A stretch of DNA of 33,967 nucleotides from a virus: positions 1 to 33,967 of the IMG/VR virus record IMGVR_UViG_3300033150_002012. The stretch is one strand, 5' to 3'. The notes below the pieces were generated by a model. It saw only the letters and a list, made by a program, of their open reading frames with translations. It was not told the origin of the DNA and did no database searches. Of this stretch, positions 1 through 7,709 are shown piece by piece. A program made the translations under genes and the position numbers. Position 1 is the stretch's first letter; each line of letters begins with the position of its first letter.

Positions 1-114
1 AGAACAAGTAATGAAAGCAATAGAAGAATTAGAAGGCGAAATAAGAAAAGAAACTCAAACAGCAGGGGGTTTTCAGCAAATACACTTAAGAGGCGAGTGG
101 TATTCTCTGCAAAA
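1..114. repeat. Left copy of 114-bp terminal direct repeat
   Basis: Bases 1-114 are identical to 33854-33967 in the same orientation. The match ends only because the window ends. This is the signature of a circular or circularly permuted genome assembled with an end overlap, or of a short fixed terminal redundancy. It lies inside a coding sequence, which argues for an assembly overlap rather than a specialised terminus. Confidence 0.95.
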
Positions 115-160
115 GCTAAAGGAAAAGCTCAAAAAAGAATTAAAATTATTTTTATATTAA
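1..160 (+). CDS. C-terminal part of small protein spanning the contig ends
   Basis: This is the 3' end of the gene that starts at 33714. Reading begins in frame at base 2 and stops with TAA at 158-160. The joined protein is about 99 residues, charged and Lys/Glu-rich, and probably largely helical. It contains a central stretch reading GGFQQIHLRGEWYS. I do not recognise its family. It directly precedes the modification operon, with a GGAGGAGG ribosome site for the next gene 12 bases after its stop. That the reading frame stays open across the junction is direct evidence that the two contig ends are contiguous in the real genome. Confidence 0.75.
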   Translation, partial: EQVMKAIEELEGEIRKETQTAGGFQQIHLRGEWYSLQKLKEKLKKELKLFLY

Positions 161-181
161 AATATATAAGGAGGAGGATTT

Positions 182-520
182 ATGAGAGTTTATAAAAAAG
201 TTGAAATTAGTGCAGCTCATTCTTTAAGAGGATATAAAGGCAAATGCAAAAACCTGCACGGGCATAATTACATAATTGAAGTTTGGCTTGAAGGTGAAAT
301 GGATAAAGATACAAAGATGCTTTTTGATTTTAGCAAGATAAAAAAGAAAATAGAAGTGTTTGACCATAAGAACCTTAATGAGTTTTTCAGCAATCCAACA
401 GCTGAAGTATTGGCAAGATTTTTAGCAGAAAGTTTTATCTCAATGCCAAGAATAAGAAAAGCAAAAGTAAGAGTTTGGGAGGATAGTAATAGCTATGCGG
501 AGGAAGAACTATGCAAGTAG
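182..520 (+). CDS. queD: 6-carboxytetrahydropterin synthase (QueD)
   Basis: This enzyme converts 7,8-dihydroneopterin triphosphate to 6-carboxy-5,6,7,8-tetrahydropterin, the second step of preQ0 synthesis after FolE. The 112-residue protein has the family's zinc and catalytic signature: His13 (SAAH), then Cys22-x3-His26-Gly-His28 (CKNLHGH). It also has DF at 49-50, Asp61-His62 (DHKNLNE), NPTAE at 71-75 and a C-terminal VWED with Glu100. The length is typical for QueD. The ATG at 182 follows a strong GGAGGAGG site. It overlaps queE by 10 bases and heads a folE/queD/queE/queC/dpdA cluster, so in this context it serves DNA rather than tRNA modification (inference). Confidence 0.93.
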   Translation: MRVYKKVEISAAHSLRGYKGKCKNLHGHNYIIEVWLEGEMDKDTKMLFDFSKIKKKIEVFDHKNLNEFFSNPTAEVLARFLAESFISMPRIRKAKVRVWEDSNSYAEEELCK

Positions 521-1164
521 TTGAAATATTTGAAAGCATACAAGGAGAAGGAAAATATGCAGGAACTCCAGCTTTGTTTATAAGGTTAGCTGGATGTAAT
601 AGGAGATGTCCTTATTGTGATTCAAAATATGCGCTCAAAGGAAAAGCCAAGAATATTGATGCTTCAGTATTAGCAGAACAGCTTACTCATTCTAATTTAA
701 AAATAGTTGTTTTCACCGGAGGAGAACCTTTGCTTCAGTTTGATGAGATAAAAACTTTAATATTAGATTATGTAACAAATTGGAATTCTAATTGGAAAGA
801 ATTTCATTTAGAAACAAATGGTGATTTGCTTTTAAAGGATAATAGAATAGATTTAAATAAAGCTGTTTTGTTTAGCCATATTGAAGTAAGTCCAAAAGAA
901 AAGAAAGTAGCAAAAGCAATTTATAAATCCTTAAAAGATATGCCTCATTTGAAAGAAAAAATAACTATTAAGGTAGTTACAGATATGCGAAAGGTAGGAA
1001 GAGATATGCTCAAGTATGCGGATATTGTTATGCCTTTAACTACTTTTGATGAAGAAAAAGATAGAAAAATAGCACAGAAAGTATGGAATTATTGTGTTAA
1101 GCATAATAAAAAATTTGGAGCAAGGTTGCATATTTACATATGGGGAAGGAGGCGAAGCATATGA
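511..1164 (+). CDS. queE: 7-carboxy-7-deazaguanine synthase (QueE), radical SAM
   Basis: QueE is a radical S-adenosylmethionine enzyme that contracts 6-carboxytetrahydropterin to 7-carboxy-7-deazaguanine. The 217-residue protein begins with the diagnostic EIFESIQGEG. It carries the 4Fe-4S cluster motif C29-x3-C33-x2-C36 (GCNRRCPYC), the SAM-binding FTGGEPLLQ near 69-77, and LETNG near 111. It ends with the family's RLH...WG motif just before the stop. Start and stop overlap queD and folE respectively (ATGA at 1161-1164), indicating translational coupling. Confidence 0.95.
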   Translation: MQVVEIFESIQGEGKYAGTPALFIRLAGCNRRCPYCDSKYALKGKAKNIDASVLAEQLTHSNLKIVVFTGGEPLLQFDEIKTLILDYVTNWNSNWKEFHLETNGDLLLKDNRIDLNKAVLFSHIEVSPKEKKVAKAIYKSLKDMPHLKEKITIKVVTDMRKVGRDMLKYADIVMPLTTFDEEKDRKIAQKVWNYCVKHNKKFGARLHIYIWGRRRSI

Positions 1165-1682
1165 AAGGAATGAGTTTTCCAGATAGTTTTTTTAACAAAG
1201 AGGAGTTGGAAAATACTCCAAGAAGAATAAGAAAATTTCAAAGAGAGCTGGAAAAGTTGAGAGATTTCAAATTCACAGTATTTGAAAATCCAAATTATGA
1301 CCAGCTAATAGTGTTAAAAGATATAGATTTTTGCTCTTTTTGTTCGCATCATTTACTTCCTTTTTTTGGAAAAGCGCATATAGGATACTTGCCAGATAAG
1401 AAAATATGCGGAGTAAGTAAGTTAGCAAGAGCAGTAGATAAGTTCGCTTCAAAACCACAAGTGCAGGAAAAACTAACCAACGAAATAGCAGATTTTATCT
1501 ATGAAAAGCTTAATCCAAAATTCCTTATGGTAGTAGTTGAAGGAAAACACTTATGTATGCAGATGAGAGGAGTAAAAAAATCCAATGCGGTTATGATAAC
1601 AAGTGCAATAAGAACAAAAGAAGATATAACTTATTGGCATAGTTTGAAAGAAGAGCTATTATCTATTATATTCAAAGGGTGA
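1161..1682 (+). CDS. folE: GTP cyclohydrolase I (FolE)
   Basis: This enzyme opens GTP to 7,8-dihydroneopterin triphosphate, the committed precursor for the QueD reaction. The ATG at 1161 is chosen because it follows GGAAGGAGGCG and forms an ATGA overlap with the queE stop. The in-frame ATG at 1140 lies upstream of that ribosome site. From 1161 the protein is 173 residues. Zinc ligands match type I cyclohydrolase: Cys61 and His64 in CSHHLLPF and Cys132 in GKHLCMQMRG. GVSKLARAVD at 84-93 and the QMRGVKK segment are also typical. It lacks the QueF nitrile-reductase signature. A viral copy raises preQ0 precursor supply without using host enzymes. Confidence 0.95.
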   Translation: MKGMSFPDSFFNKEELENTPRRIRKFQRELEKLRDFKFTVFENPNYDQLIVLKDIDFCSFCSHHLLPFFGKAHIGYLPDKKICGVSKLARAVDKFASKPQVQEKLTNEIADFIYEKLNPKFLMVVVEGKHLCMQMRGVKKSNAVMITSAIRTKEDITYWHSLKEELLSIIFKG

Positions 1683-1686
1683 TTTA

Positions 1687-2256
1687 ATGAAGCATATATT
1701 ATTAGCTTCAGGAGGAGTAGATTCTACTTTAATTTACTTTAAAAAGAAGGAAATTATTGATGATATTCTATACTTTGATTATGGACATCGCTTTAAAGAT
1801 AAGGAACTGAAAGTAATAAAAAAGCTTTATGGAAATAAATGCAAGATAGTAAAGATAGAAGATTTAAAAGTTAGTAAAAATGGCTTTTTTTATGGAAGAA
1901 ACCTTAAATTCTTTATAACTGTTAGGGAACTATATCCAGATGAAGATATTATGGTATATTTTGGGCATAGTGCAGACGATAATTTTAGCGACAATACTCG
2001 CTATTTTTTATACGAAGTTGAAAGAGTTATAAATCATTCATATCCTAACAAAACATTAAGAATAATTACACCATTAGAAAATATGACCAAAAAAGAAATA
2101 TGGAAAGAGCTTCTTTCTATGAACCCCCCTGTTTTGCCTTGGTTTTGCGATTATCCTTATGATGAACCTTGCGGAAAATGTCATTCTTGCAAAGCAATGA
2201 AAGATGCAGGCATATTTGATGAATACCTCGCTATTTTGAGGAGGAACAAACAATGA
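1687..2256 (+). CDS. queC: 7-cyano-7-deazaguanine (preQ0) synthase (QueC)
   Basis: QueC converts 7-carboxy-7-deazaguanine to preQ0 using ATP and ammonia. The 189-residue protein has the PP-loop SGGVDST (8-14) that binds ATP, FDYGHRF where other QueC proteins have a YGQxH-like motif, and RNLKFF at 71-76. The C-terminal zinc site is C154...C162-G-x-C165-x2-C168. The protein is somewhat shorter than the common ~220-residue form but has every core motif. It starts four bases after folE, and its stop overlaps the next start (ATGA at 2253). It completes the four-enzyme GTP-to-preQ0 route. Confidence 0.93.
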   Translation: MKHILLASGGVDSTLIYFKKKEIIDDILYFDYGHRFKDKELKVIKKLYGNKCKIVKIEDLKVSKNGFFYGRNLKFFITVRELYPDEDIMVYFGHSADDNFSDNTRYFLYEVERVINHSYPNKTLRIITPLENMTKKEIWKELLSMNPPVLPWFCDYPYDEPCGKCHSCKAMKDAGIFDEYLAILRRNKQ

Positions 2257-3704
2257 AAGTGTTTATAGTAGTGGGAAAACAAGATTTTGAATTACTTAAA
2301 AAAATAAAACCCCACTATATTCTTTGTTCTTACTATTATGTAGATTCAGTAGAGTTTCTAAAACAAATTAAAAAAATGGGTATAAAAATAATGATGGATA
2401 GCGGAGCTTTTACTCTTGTCTGGGGAAGTGGAGAAAAAACCATAACTCTTAACCATTTCTTCTACAATTATATTTCTTTCCTCAAAAAAACAAAACCAGA
2501 TTGGTGCATAACTTTAGATGTGGGAACAGAAGAAGAACAAAAAAAATACTATCAAAAAATGGTAGAAGAAGGTTTAGAACCTATACCTGTTTTTCACTTA
2601 CAAAAAAACGGTGCAGATAGCAAAGAATTTTTAGAATGGATGTTAGAGAACAGCAAAAGCAAAATTATAGCTTTAGGAGGTTATGCAGGTCTATCAAAAC
2701 AAGGAGTAACCTTTGAAGAAGTATTGCCACGCTTAAAAAAATATGTAAAAATAATCGGTGAAAGAGGCTATAAAGTTCATCTTCTTGGTTTTGGAAAAGT
2801 GGAAAATATCCCTAAAGAGATAAGAAAATATGTTTTTTCTATCGATAGTACTGCTTGGATTGGTGCAAGAAATGGTATTGTTTATTATATTGAAGGAGGA
2901 AAAATTAAACAAATACATTGGAAAGAATTAAGACCTAAAATTTCAGCTTTTGCAAAAAAACATCAAATAGAAAGAAAAGTAGCAGATTTAGTTAAAAAAG
3001 GAGACGGAAATGCCATCAATGAATGGAATATGAAAGTTTGGAAGAAATACCAAGAGCTTATGGATGAAAATTTGGGAGCATCGTCTAATGGCAGGACAGG
3101 TGCCTCCAGAGCACCAGATGCAGGTTCAAATCCTGCTGCTCCCACAAATTCGCACACAAAGATTGTTCCATCTGTTTTAGAAAACAAGAAGGATAGGTTT
3201 GGCAGAGATGTTAATTCATATAGGTTTAACGCAGTAAAGCACGGATTGTATGCTAAAAAATTAAGAGGTTTATTGTGTGATTATTGCCCAATTAGTGAAA
3301 AATGTCCTAACTTTCAAGAAGGAGCTATATGTTATTATGAAAAAAGCTGGAGAAGATTAGGAAATACAAGGGATAGGAAAACTTTATTAAAAATGTTAGA
3401 TGAGCTAATAAAAGATGCTTGGTATAGATGGAATAGAGCGAGAGCATTTCAGGATGCAGAAGGAGGGTATGAAGATAAGAGCGTATTACAGTTAGAGAAG
3501 CATTTAGCACAATTAGTAGAGCTAAAAGATAAGTTAGAGCATCCAGAGAGATATAATCCAAACCTAAGTATAAGTATGCAGAAGCAACAAAATCTATACA
3601 TAACACAAAACATATTTGCAGATTTTGAGGAAAAGCTTAAAAAATACGAAGAAGTGATGAAAAAGTGGAGATTGCAGAAAGGTTTAAGCTTCCAGAAGGA
3701 GTAG
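2253..3704 (+). CDS. dpdA: DpdA-like DNA 7-deazaguanine transglycosylase read through a tRNA into a small-terminase domain
   Basis: The uninterrupted 483-codon frame has three parts. Residues 1-270 resemble the TGT/DpdA family, which swaps guanine in DNA for preQ0: MMDSGAF with candidate nucleophile Asp49, TLDV with Asp89, PVFHL (His115), LGGYAG (141-146), HLLGFG (176-181) and SIDSTAW (Asp198). Residues 275-297 are simply the translation of the embedded tRNA (SSNGRTGAS...GSNPAAPT). Residues about 305-483 look like a small terminase: AVKHGLYAKKL (327-337), four cysteines (342, 345, 351, 360) and a helical C-terminus. No in-frame ATG, GTG or TTG lies between the tRNA and the KHGLYA motif; the nearest upstream are ATG 3060 and TTG 3072. 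The terminase part is therefore a fusion, a product started before the tRNA, or a gene with a rare start such as ATT 3162. Confidence 0.75.
   Translation: MKVFIVVGKQDFELLKKIKPHYILCSYYYVDSVEFLKQIKKMGIKIMMDSGAFTLVWGSGEKTITLNHFFYNYISFLKKTKPDWCITLDVGTEEEQKKYYQKMVEEGLEPIPVFHLQKNGADSKEFLEWMLENSKSKIIALGGYAGLSKQGVTFEEVLPRLKKYVKIIGERGYKVHLLGFGKVENIPKEIRKYVFSIDSTAWIGARNGIVYYIEGGKIKQIHWKELRPKISAFAKKHQIERKVADLVKKGDGNAINEWNMKVWKKYQELMDENLGASSNGRTGASRAPDAGSNPAAPTNSHTKIVPSVLENKKDRFGRDVNSYRFNAVKHGLYAKKLRGLLCDYCPISEKCPNFQEGAICYYEKSWRRLGNTRDRKTLLKMLDELIKDAWYRWNRARAFQDAEGGYEDKSVLQLEKHLAQLVELKDKLEHPERYNPNLSISMQKQQNLYITQNIFADFEEKLKKYEEVMKKWRLQKGLSFQKE
3074..3144 (+). tRNA. tRNA-Trp (anticodon CCA), inside a coding frame
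   Basis: The sequence folds into a complete cloverleaf. The acceptor is GGGAGCA (3074-3080) paired perfectly with TGCTCCC (3137-3143). The D arm is GTCT/GGAC around AATGGCA (G18 G19 present). The anticodon stem GGTGC/GCACC encloses loop CTCCAGA with U33 and anticodon CCA at 3106-3108. The variable loop is AGAT. The T arm GCAGG/CCTGC has loop TTCAAAT. The discriminator is A73 and the 3' CCA is not encoded. Position 15 is A with U48, so it is not a G15 archaeosine substrate. It lies wholly inside the dpdA-terminase frame. It could be a functional viral tRNA or a remnant of recombination at a host tRNA gene. Confidence 0.92.
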
Positions 3705-4996
3705 AACAATGGCAGGAGAAAGGTTGGAAATTAATAGAAAAAACGCCGGATGCAGTAGCGTTCAGTATTTTTATGCTTGAATTAGAGCCATTTGATTATC
3801 AGATTGATTTTTTATTGGATAATAGTAAGAGGCAAATATTTGTAGCAGGCAGGCAAGTTGGAAAAACTACAATGACAGCGATTAAAGCCTTATTTTTCGC
3901 TTTGAAGAATAAAGGAGTGTTAGTTTTAACTTTAGCTCCGACATTTAGGCAAGCAAGTATTTTGTTTGATAGGATAAGGGAGATGATTTTAAGAAATCCT
4001 TTGCTTATGGCATTAGTTGAAAGAATGACGCAAACAATGGTGTTTTTTAAGAATGGAAGTAGAATATTTTGCTTGCCTTCAGGACATACCGGAGAAACAG
4101 TCAGAGGCTATCCTGCTGATATGGTTATTATAGATGAAGCGGCTTATGTTCCAGATGAAGTATTTGTAGCAATAGAGCCAAGTTTGACAACAACACACGG
4201 TTGGCTATTATTTTTAGGAACACCGGCAGGAAAGATTGGAAGATTTTGGGAAGCTTGGAATTCAGAGCATTTCAGCAAGCACCACGCAAAAACAGAAGAT
4301 AATCCATTAGCAAGTAAGGATTTTATAGAGGAGCGAAGAAAGAGTTTAACAGAAGTTCAGTTTGCACAGGAATTTTTAGGAGAATTTGCAGAAGAAGTAG
4401 ATGTATTCTTTCCATATCGTTTGGTAAAGCCGTTAATGGTATTAGAGCCTAAAGAAGAAGTAGAAGAAGGATGGGATTATTGTTTGGGAGTAGATGTAGC
4501 AAGATATGGAACAGATGAAACTGCTTATGTTATTGTGAGAACGCAAGATTATGAAAATTGGCAAATGGTGAATTACATTACAACAAAGAAAAAGCCATTA
4601 ACCGATGTAATGGGCAGAATAAAGGATTTGCATAAAAAGTGGAATTTCAGAAGCATAGTGATAGATGAAACAGGAGGATTAGGAGCAGGGGTAGTGGATA
4701 AGCTAAAAGAAGATGGTTTGCCAATTGAAGGATTTACTTTTTCGCCATCAGATAGGGAGAAGATGTATAATAACTTAAAGTGGTTGTTGGAAGATAAGAA
4801 AGTGCTTTTATTGAATGATATTAAATTATTAAACCAATTCCAGAGTTTAAGGTATGAATACACTTCAGCAGGAAGGTTAAAAATAATCAAGGACGAGAGA
4901 GGACACGAAGATATAGTAGATGCGTTAGGAATAGCAGTTTATAGGAAGGTAGAAAAATGGACAGTTTTAGAGGATAAGGAAGGAGTAGTTTTGTAA
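3665..4996 (+). CDS. terL: Terminase large subunit
   Basis: This is the ATPase and nuclease motor that cuts and packages viral DNA through the portal. The protein has 443 residues from a GTG start and overlaps the preceding frame by 40 bases, a usual terS/terL arrangement. The ATPase half shows Walker A AGRQVGKTT (61-69), Walker B MVIIDE (153-158) and motif III LFLGTPAG (182-189). The RNase H-like nuclease half shows acidic residues in GVDVAR (Asp277), VIDETGGLG (Asp334) and GHEDIVDA (Asp416/Asp419). All motifs are intact. It is followed by a new promoter. Confidence 0.95.
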   Translation: MEIAERFKLPEGVEQWQEKGWKLIEKTPDAVAFSIFMLELEPFDYQIDFLLDNSKRQIFVAGRQVGKTTMTAIKALFFALKNKGVLVLTLAPTFRQASILFDRIREMILRNPLLMALVERMTQTMVFFKNGSRIFCLPSGHTGETVRGYPADMVIIDEAAYVPDEVFVAIEPSLTTTHGWLLFLGTPAGKIGRFWEAWNSEHFSKHHAKTEDNPLASKDFIEERRKSLTEVQFAQEFLGEFAEEVDVFFPYRLVKPLMVLEPKEEVEEGWDYCLGVDVARYGTDETAYVIVRTQDYENWQMVNYITTKKKPLTDVMGRIKDLHKKWNFRSIVIDETGGLGAGVVDKLKEDGLPIEGFTFSPSDREKMYNNLKWLLEDKKVLLLNDIKLLNQFQSLRYEYTSAGRLKIIKDERGHEDIVDALGIAVYRKVEKWTVLEDKEGVVL

Positions 4997-5011
4997 GCGA
5001 AAAATTTAAAA
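4997..5011 (+). promoter_or_regulatory. Archaeal BRE/TATA-like promoter before portal gene
   Basis: GCGAAAA followed directly by TTTAAAA resembles an archaeal BRE plus TATA box. It begins right after the terL stop. The expected start site, about 25 bases downstream, would leave a leader of about 30 bases before the portal ATG. An almost identical element lies before the protease gene at 8575. The leader also contains a short GCCT/GGGC hairpin followed by four T (about 5044-5059), which could instead help end the terL transcript. Confidence 0.6.
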
Positions 5012-5066
5012 GCAAGAATGAGCATATTATTTATAGGTTCCTTGCCTGTTCGGGCTTTTAATATTT

Positions 5067-7700
5067 ATGGGATTGGTTGATTTATTCAAAGGTAGTCAGA
5101 TAAGAGAGCTACAAAAGAAGATTATTTCTTTAGAGGACAAATTGCAAAGCATAAGAACGCAAGCTGATTTAGATGCAATTTATACAGACGAAGGAGTAGT
5201 AATTCCAAGAGTGCCTTTTCCTTATAGAAGGCTTTACGAGTTTTACAAGCACAGCGATATTTTACGAATTGTTATAGATACGCTTACTCACGAAACCTTT
5301 AGAAATGGATGGGAGTTTGAAAAAAAATATGAGTTTAAATGCACCCAATGTGGCAGAGAATACGATTACAAGCCAAAGAATGGAATTTGTGAAAACTGCG
5401 GAAGTAATCAATTAGCAGAGCCAGACCCAGACGAAATAACAGAGTTAGAAAAAACATTCAAAGAAGGAGTAAATCTAAATGGGCAAACCCTAATAGATGT
5501 TTTAAAGCAAGTAGATAAGGATGTAAATATTTTTGACGATGGTTATGTTCTTGTTTTGAAGGACTATTTCTTTAATGGCGAGGGAAAATTAATAGGTGCT
5601 AAAGTAAAGGAAATCTTGCGAGGAAATCCGCAAAAGATACAAATAATAGCAGACGAACAGGGAAGACCAGCGAGAGATGAAAAGGGAAGAATAATTAAAA
5701 CCTGCGTTGAGCATAGGGATAGGGTTTGGAAAAACGAGGATAGATGCCCGATTTGTGGCAAGGAGCTGTTTCCTGCTTATTTTGTGGCAAAGAAAAGCAA
5801 AGATAAAAAGGTTTATTACATAAAAGATGAGTGCATTCACATAAGCAAGTTTAATCCTTCGCTAACTTATGGCTTTTCACCTATTTATGCGATTTGGCAA
5901 AAGGTAGTAACTTTATGGAATATGGACAGATACATTAGGCATTATTACGAAAAGGAAAGACCGCCAAAAGCTCTATTGTTGGTTAATACAAGAAATGAAG
6001 GAGCATTAAAGAAAGCTTGGGATTGGCTGATAAACAAAACAAAGCAGAACCCACATATGATTTATCCGCTTGCAATAGAAAGCGATAATAAGAATTTCGC
6101 ACAATATTTAAAGCTTGCCGATACTTTAACCGAGATGCAGTTTATTGAAGCAAGAAACGAGTTAAGAAGAACAATAGGAGCAATTTATGGAGTAATGCCT
6201 CTATTCCAAGGCGATATTCAGATGAGCGGAGGATTAAACAATGAGGGCTTGCAGGTTACAGTAACAAACAGAGCAGTAGAAAGAGCACAGGCTATTTACA
6301 ATGATAAAGTGTTTCCATTCTTAATGAAGCAGTTTGGCATAGATGGATGGGAATTGAGGTTAGTTCCAGCAGAGCAGAGAGATGAAATGGCAGACTTGAA
6401 GCTTGAAGCAATGAAGATACAAAATGCAAGAATGATGCTTGATATGGGCTTTAATGTGGAGTTAGATGAAAAAGGAGAGTTCCAATACAGCGGAGAGGCT
6501 AAAAAGCCAAGATTAGAATTGCCAATGCAACAGGTGAATGAGCCAGAGCAAAGATTTGAAGGCGAGCCAATGGATGTGCATAGGGGATATATAAAAAAAA
6601 AGAAAATTTATTTAAAGCCCGGAGAAAATGCTCCACAGGGTAAAACAGTTTATGTTGGCCCATCAGGAGGCAGGTATTATTATAGTGATGAAGAAAACAA
6701 CGTTGATGAGGTAAATGCCAAATTGTATGAGGACTATTTATCCAAACCGCCTTTATCTTTGGATACTTTTAGGAAATTGATGCAAAATTGGACTTCAGGA
6801 GCAGACGCAGAAAGTAGGGACAAGGCAGTTGAATTAGCGAGATATGATGAAGATTTAAGAAATTATTTAATTGCCGATTTTATTTCCTCTTTAAATAGAA
6901 GCGGCTTTTTTAAAAAACCTATTGGAATGGACGAATTCAAGAATATGAATTTGAAGGTTTATAGAGTAGGTAGGTTAAGAGAAGGCAATAACAGTTTTTT
7001 TCTTGATAGGAAACAAGCCGAAGATTATGCAAGAAGAATGGGAGTTGAAGATGTTAGAGAATATACAGCAAGGGGAAAAGATATAATTCCTACTTTATCA
7101 GGGTCAGGAGAAATTGTTGTTAATTCAGAAGATGTTAATATTACACAAAAAGAAGAAGATTTATTAGCAAAATTTCTTGAAAAGGAGATAGAGGAAATAG
7201 AAAAGCAAGAAAACGCCAATTTAATCTTTAAGCAGAAGCCAAGTTTTTTAATAGAGGCAATGAAACAGGTATTGTGGGATAAGGTATATGAGGGATTTAC
7301 AAAGAGAAAAAGCAGGGAAATAAACAATATTCTTTTGAGGGGAGCGGCAGAGAATTGGAGCGAAAAGAGATTAATGGATGAATTAGTTAGAAAGTTTGGA
7401 ATGGATGAAGCACAGGCAGAAGGAATAGTTAGAACGGAGATGCACGAATTAAAAAGTAAAGCGAGAGAAATAGCATACAAAATGGCAGACCCAGAGGGAG
7501 AAGCAAAATACAAGTGGATTAATCCTTTAGATAGCAGAACAACAAAGGTATGCAAGGAATTAGTGGAGAGAACGAAAAACGGCGTAACTTTAGATAGGCT
7601 TAAAGAATTGGTAAAAGAAGTGGCAAGTAAATATGGATTTAAAGCAAGGGAATTTACTCCGCATCCTAATTGTAGAAGCACATTTATTAGAGTATTTTAG
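5067..7700 (+). CDS. Portal protein fused to ADP-ribosyltransferase-like and MuF head-morphogenesis domains
   Basis: Residues 1-480 are a portal protein: the ring at the head vertex through which DNA passes. They include two zinc-ribbon-like inserts, CTQC...CENC (92-111) and C213...CPIC (227-230). Residues 510-540 form a linker with KPGENAPQGK and GPSGGRYYYS. Residues about 545-690 resemble an ADP-ribosyltransferase: VYR (Arg633), SFFLD (643-647), DRKQAEDYARR and SGEIVV with candidate catalytic Glu682. Residues 725-877 are a MuF/SPP1 gp7-like minor head domain (VRTEMHELKSKAR, WINPLDSRTTKVC, TPHPNCRS). Such ART domains occur in injected MuF proteins of some phages. Portal-MuF fusions are known; the three-part order with ART between is unusual. 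The start lacks a clear ribosome site. Confidence 0.85.
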   Translation: MGLVDLFKGSQIRELQKKIISLEDKLQSIRTQADLDAIYTDEGVVIPRVPFPYRRLYEFYKHSDILRIVIDTLTHETFRNGWEFEKKYEFKCTQCGREYDYKPKNGICENCGSNQLAEPDPDEITELEKTFKEGVNLNGQTLIDVLKQVDKDVNIFDDGYVLVLKDYFFNGEGKLIGAKVKEILRGNPQKIQIIADEQGRPARDEKGRIIKTCVEHRDRVWKNEDRCPICGKELFPAYFVAKKSKDKKVYYIKDECIHISKFNPSLTYGFSPIYAIWQKVVTLWNMDRYIRHYYEKERPPKALLLVNTRNEGALKKAWDWLINKTKQNPHMIYPLAIESDNKNFAQYLKLADTLTEMQFIEARNELRRTIGAIYGVMPLFQGDIQMSGGLNNEGLQVTVTNRAVERAQAIYNDKVFPFLMKQFGIDGWELRLVPAEQRDEMADLKLEAMKIQNARMMLDMGFNVELDEKGEFQYSGEAKKPRLELPMQQVNEPEQRFEGEPMDVHRGYIKKKKIYLKPGENAPQGKTVYVGPSGGRYYYSDEENNVDEVNAKLYEDYLSKPPLSLDTFRKLMQNWTSGADAESRDKAVELARYDEDLRNYLIADFISSLNRSGFFKKPIGMDEFKNMNLKVYRVGRLREGNNSFFLDRKQAEDYARRMGVEDVREYTARGKDIIPTLSGSGEIVVNSEDVNITQKEEDLLAKFLEKEIEEIEKQENANLIFKQKPSFLIEAMKQVLWDKVYEGFTKRKSREINNILLRGAAENWSEKRLMDELVRKFGMDEAQAEGIVRTEMHELKSKAREIAYKMADPEGEAKYKWINPLDSRTTKVCKELVERTKNGVTLDRLKELVKEVASKYGFKAREFTPHPNCRSTFIRVF

Positions 7701-7709
7701 GTGAGCTAA

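Noticed and set aside
1-114. Transposon or inverted terminal repeat
   Set aside because: The copies are direct, exact, sit at the contig ends and lie inside one continuous gene.
1161-1682. QueF nitrile reductase instead of FolE
   Set aside because: The CSHHLLPF and HLCMQMRG zinc motifs are those of GTP cyclohydrolase I, and no QueF-type signature is present.
3074-3144. The tRNA as a viral attachment site (attP) for integration
   Set aside because: The tRNA is complete rather than a 3' fragment, and no integrase or excisionase was recognised anywhere. It remains possible but unsupported.
2253-3704. Stop-codon recoding explaining the fused frame
   Set aside because: The frame has no internal stop to recode, and TGA ends many genes here (queE, queC, folE among others).
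5044-5059. Intrinsic terminator for the terL transcript
   Set aside because: The stem has only four pairs including G-T and lies after the portal promoter; too weak to list as a terminator.
7025-7681. Long antisense reading frame opposite the portal C-terminus
   Set aside because: It mirrors a well-supported coding region, has no ribosome site or family motif, and no other gene uses the minus strand.
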